NCBI GenBank assembly: GCA_018376445.1
Contig: JAHABL010000008.1
Location: 70,738-134,737 of the forward strand
Source of the DNA: Mycobacteriales bacterium
Lineage (GTDB): Bacteria; Actinomycetota; Actinomycetes; Mycobacteriales; Mycobacteriaceae
Direction: 5' to 3'
DNA: 64,000 nt
Shown here: one piece after another, positions 62,583-64,000 of the stretch
How positions within the stretch are numbered: the first letter of the stretch is position 1
Layout: each line of letters begins with the position of its first letter
Translations under genes and position numbers: made by a program
The notes under the pieces: model-generated
Told to the model about the DNA's origin: nothing
Seen by the model: only the letters and a program-made list of their open reading frames with translations
Databases searched by the model: none

Positions 62583-63298
62583 GGTGACACGCAAGGGGCG
62601 CGCCTTTTTGTGACCTGTGACACGTCTATAGTGTGCTCGTTTCGTAGTTTTGACCTCGTTTCGTAATTTGCCGATCAAAATACGAAAAAATTACGAAACG
62701 CTCTACCTGCGGTTTCGTAGAACTACGAAAATCGGAAAACCAAATTACGAAACACGCGATAACGCTGTGACCTGCACAGACACGTCACATTTCGGGGATG
62801 TTTCGTAATTTTGCGGCATTTCGACCCAAACCTTTTAAGGGAGAGACACAGACACACATTACGGGCACATGTCTACGACATAGACCGTCCTCATTGAGGG
62901 CACGCTGCAGGGGTTGTAGCTATGTGACACGGCCGGGATGCTGCGTCACGGTGACACGCAAGGGGCGCGCCTTTTTATGACCTGTGACACGTCTGTAGCG
63001 CGCTCGTTTCGTAGTTTTGACCTCGTTTCGTAATTTGCCGATCAAAATACGAAAAAATTACGAAACGCTCTACCTGCGGTTTCGTGATTTCCGCAAACGA
63101 AAAGAACAAAACTACGAAACACGCGATAACGCTGTGACCTGCATAGACACGTCACATTTCGGGGATGTTTCGTAATTTTGCGGTATTTCGACCCAAACCT
63201 TTTAAGAGAGAGACACAGACACGCATTGCAGGCACATGTCTACGACACAGAGCGTCCTCGTTGAGGGCACGCTGCAGGGGTTGCAGCTATGTGACACG
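62583..63298 (+). repeat. 367-bp tandem direct duplication
   Basis: The sequence from GGTGACACGCAAGG at 62583 recurs at 62950 with about 90 percent identity up to GTGACACGG at 63298. Differences are scattered substitutions plus one block (about 62713-62750 versus 63083-63112) that has been exchanged. No protein is encoded. Confidence 0.85.
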
Positions 63299-63486
63299 GG
63301 ACACAATCGCAATCAAGGTGTCTCTTCTTATTTAGATTTTCTTCAAAAAGTGGAAAAATTACGAAACGAAAACCATTTACGCTGCTCAACGTATGTTTTT
63401 GTGTTTCGTAGTTTTGTTCTTTTCGTTTACGAGATTACGAAATGACCCGCAAATACCTACCGTGACCTGCGGTGATGTGTTTCGTA
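62640..63486. repeat. cluster of 18 TTTCGTA/TACGAAA boxes (iteron or operator array)
   Basis: Exact heptamers begin at 62640, 62659, 62681, 62692, 62713, 62724, 62746, 62801, 63007, 63026, 63048, 63059, 63113, 63168, 63360, 63404, 63436 and 63480, in both orientations. Many extend to TTTCGTAATTT or TTTCGTAGTTTT. Flanking DNA is AT-rich. The last four lie outside the 367-bp duplication. Confidence 0.75.
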
Positions 63487-63790
63487 TTTTTCTGCGTAAT
63501 TTCACGTCGCCCGAAGCAGACACCCTGCCGTGTGCTTGCTGCAGGGCTGCGGCCGTCCCTCCATGTGGAGCGTCAGTGTCGATGCTGTAACTTAAACGTA
63601 CATACATTTGTGGCGCTCTCGTTACGTGTCTGTGCATTGCCGAGCTCTTTACTGTTGTGTGTGGGCGCGCAGCCGTAGTGTCCGTGCCACTCCGAGTAGG
63701 GCGCGTCGTACCCCAAACCCATGTTCAATTAAATTCCAATCCAGAGAGGTCTTGCACTGTTGCGGTGCGGTTGTCTTCTTTCTCACCGTA

Positions 63791-63820
63791 TTGGACCCTG
63801 CGAAATTAATTGGATACGAT
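63791..63820 (+). promoter_or_regulatory. promoter of the erm-like leader
   Basis: TTGGAC (63791-63796), 18-base spacer, TACGAT (63815-63820). A start about seven bases on would fall on or beside the leader ATG at 63827, giving a nearly leaderless message. Confidence 0.55.
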
Positions 63821-63826
63821 AGGCCC

Positions 63827-63874
63827 ATGTTGATTTCAGGTTCCGTTTTCATGCGGCCGCTCACCAGCCGCTAA
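63827..63874 (+). CDS. 15-residue leader peptide upstream of an erm-like gene
   Basis: The frame reads MLISGSVFMRPLTSR and stops at TAA 63872-63874. From memory it resembles the Erm(X) leader of Corynebacterium (MLISGTAFLRL...). Such leaders stall ribosomes when a macrolide is bound and refold the downstream RNA. It sits 7 bp after a good -10 box and 101 bp before the methyltransferase start. Confidence 0.6.
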   Translation: MLISGSVFMRPLTSR

Positions 63875-63967
63875 GGCGGTTTTCTCCCTCCCGCAGGTTA
63901 GAAACCGCTCCGGTCCTTTAGCCGGGCGGCCATTTGCCATGCCCGGCTCCGTTTCAACTCCACGGAG
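63868..63967 (+). promoter_or_regulatory. attenuator-like stem array before the erm-like start
   Basis: CCGC-TAAG-GCGG at the leader stop runs into TTTTCT; AGCCGGGC (63920-63927) pairs with 63941-63948; CTCCG (63947-63951) pairs with CGGAG (63963-63967), which contains the GGAG ribosome-binding site. The last two stems overlap at 63947-63948 and would compete, as expected for translational attenuation. Confidence 0.55.
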
Positions 63968-63975
63968 CACACCTG

Positions 63976-64000
63976 ATGTCTACATACGGATACGGCCGTC
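63976..64000 (+). CDS. erm: probable Erm 23S rRNA (adenine-2058) methyltransferase, first eight codons
   Basis: Only MSTYGYGR is inside the window. Erm(X) proteins begin, as I recall, MSAYGHGRHEHGQNF, so six of eight residues agree. The GGAG at 63964-63967, the MLISG leader and the attenuator stems upstream support the call. Erm dimethylates A2058 of 23S rRNA and gives macrolide-lincosamide-streptogramin B resistance. It belongs to the same fold family as RsmA at the left edge. The allele cannot be typed from this stub. Confidence 0.55.

Noticed and set aside
62178..62666. 162-residue plus-strand protein
   Set aside because: Cys/Trp/Arg-rich composition, no ribosome-binding site and it runs into the non-coding 367-bp repeat.
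58076..63486. CRISPR array
   Set aside because: The 40-bp units are diverged and contiguous without unique spacers, the 367-bp copies are too long, and no cas-like gene is present.
50505..64000. Prophage
   Set aside because: Despite a phage-type integrase and an excisionase-like gene, no terminase, capsid, tail or lysis gene is present.

Overview
The window reads as a chromosomal segment of a high-GC actinobacterium of the order Mycobacteriales (Corynebacteriales). The gene order rsmA-ispE ... pth-rplY ... prs-glmU ... mfd-mazG-lytic transglycosylase-eno-ftsB/divIC-DUF501-ppx-tRNA, then greA-mca-short-chain uppS-coaA-glyA-glpX-xseBA-ispH-DUF6542-ychF, follows the order I remember for Mycobacterium tuberculosis Rv1010-Rv1112, with many lineage-specific gaps. 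A mycothiol gene (mca), a corynebacterial-type meso-diaminopimelate dehydrogenase and a MetPS-type importer fit a Corynebacterium- or Lawsonella-like host. The species cannot be fixed from the sequence alone.

Layout. 1-16.9 kb: rRNA methylation, isoprenoid and translation genes (rsmA, ispE, an ABC-F ATPase, prfC, pth, rplY), lysine/peptidoglycan precursor (ddh), peptide uptake (POT), PRPP and UDP-GlcNAc synthesis (prs, glmU), cysteine synthesis (cysK, cysE). 17-28.4 kb: dTDP-glucose synthesis (rmlA), transcription-coupled repair (mfd), nucleotide house-cleaning (mazG), cell wall and division (lytic transglycosylase, divIC), glycolysis (eno, behind a CRP/GlxR-like site), polyphosphate (ppx), tRNA-Leu. 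28.5-42.9 kb: surface acyltransferase, greA, mycothiol amidase, Z-prenyl synthase, coaA, glyA, glpX, a lipase-like hydrolase after an AT-rich gap, exonuclease VII, ispH. 42.9-50.5 kb: rmuC, an AI-2E family permease, two tandem NSS transporters (the first with a 39-residue MetS-like subunit), ychF.

From 50.5 kb to the right edge the window is accessory. A large serine integrase starts 20 bp after ychF. It is followed by the 3' half of a tRNA, a divergent MerR/SulP module with a textbook MerR dyad, an IS6-like terminal repeat, a coiled-coil membrane protein, a 5'-truncated serine resolvase, a DUF4192 gene, a 47-residue gene, ssb, a truncated MobV-like relaxase and an excisionase-like gene. Long non-coding tracts separate these: four 40-bp iterons (58.08-58.24 kb), about 1.1 kb of back-to-back nested palindromes (60.15-61.27 kb), and a 367-bp tandem duplication studded with 18 TTTCGTA/TACGAAA boxes (62.6-63.5 kb).

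At the right edge a short leader peptide, an attenuator-like stem array and the first eight codons of what looks like an Erm 23S rRNA methyltransferase suggest that the island carries inducible macrolide resistance. The element looks like a decayed, composite integrated plasmid or mobilisable island. Its replication and transfer signals are in better condition than its relaxase and resolvase genes.
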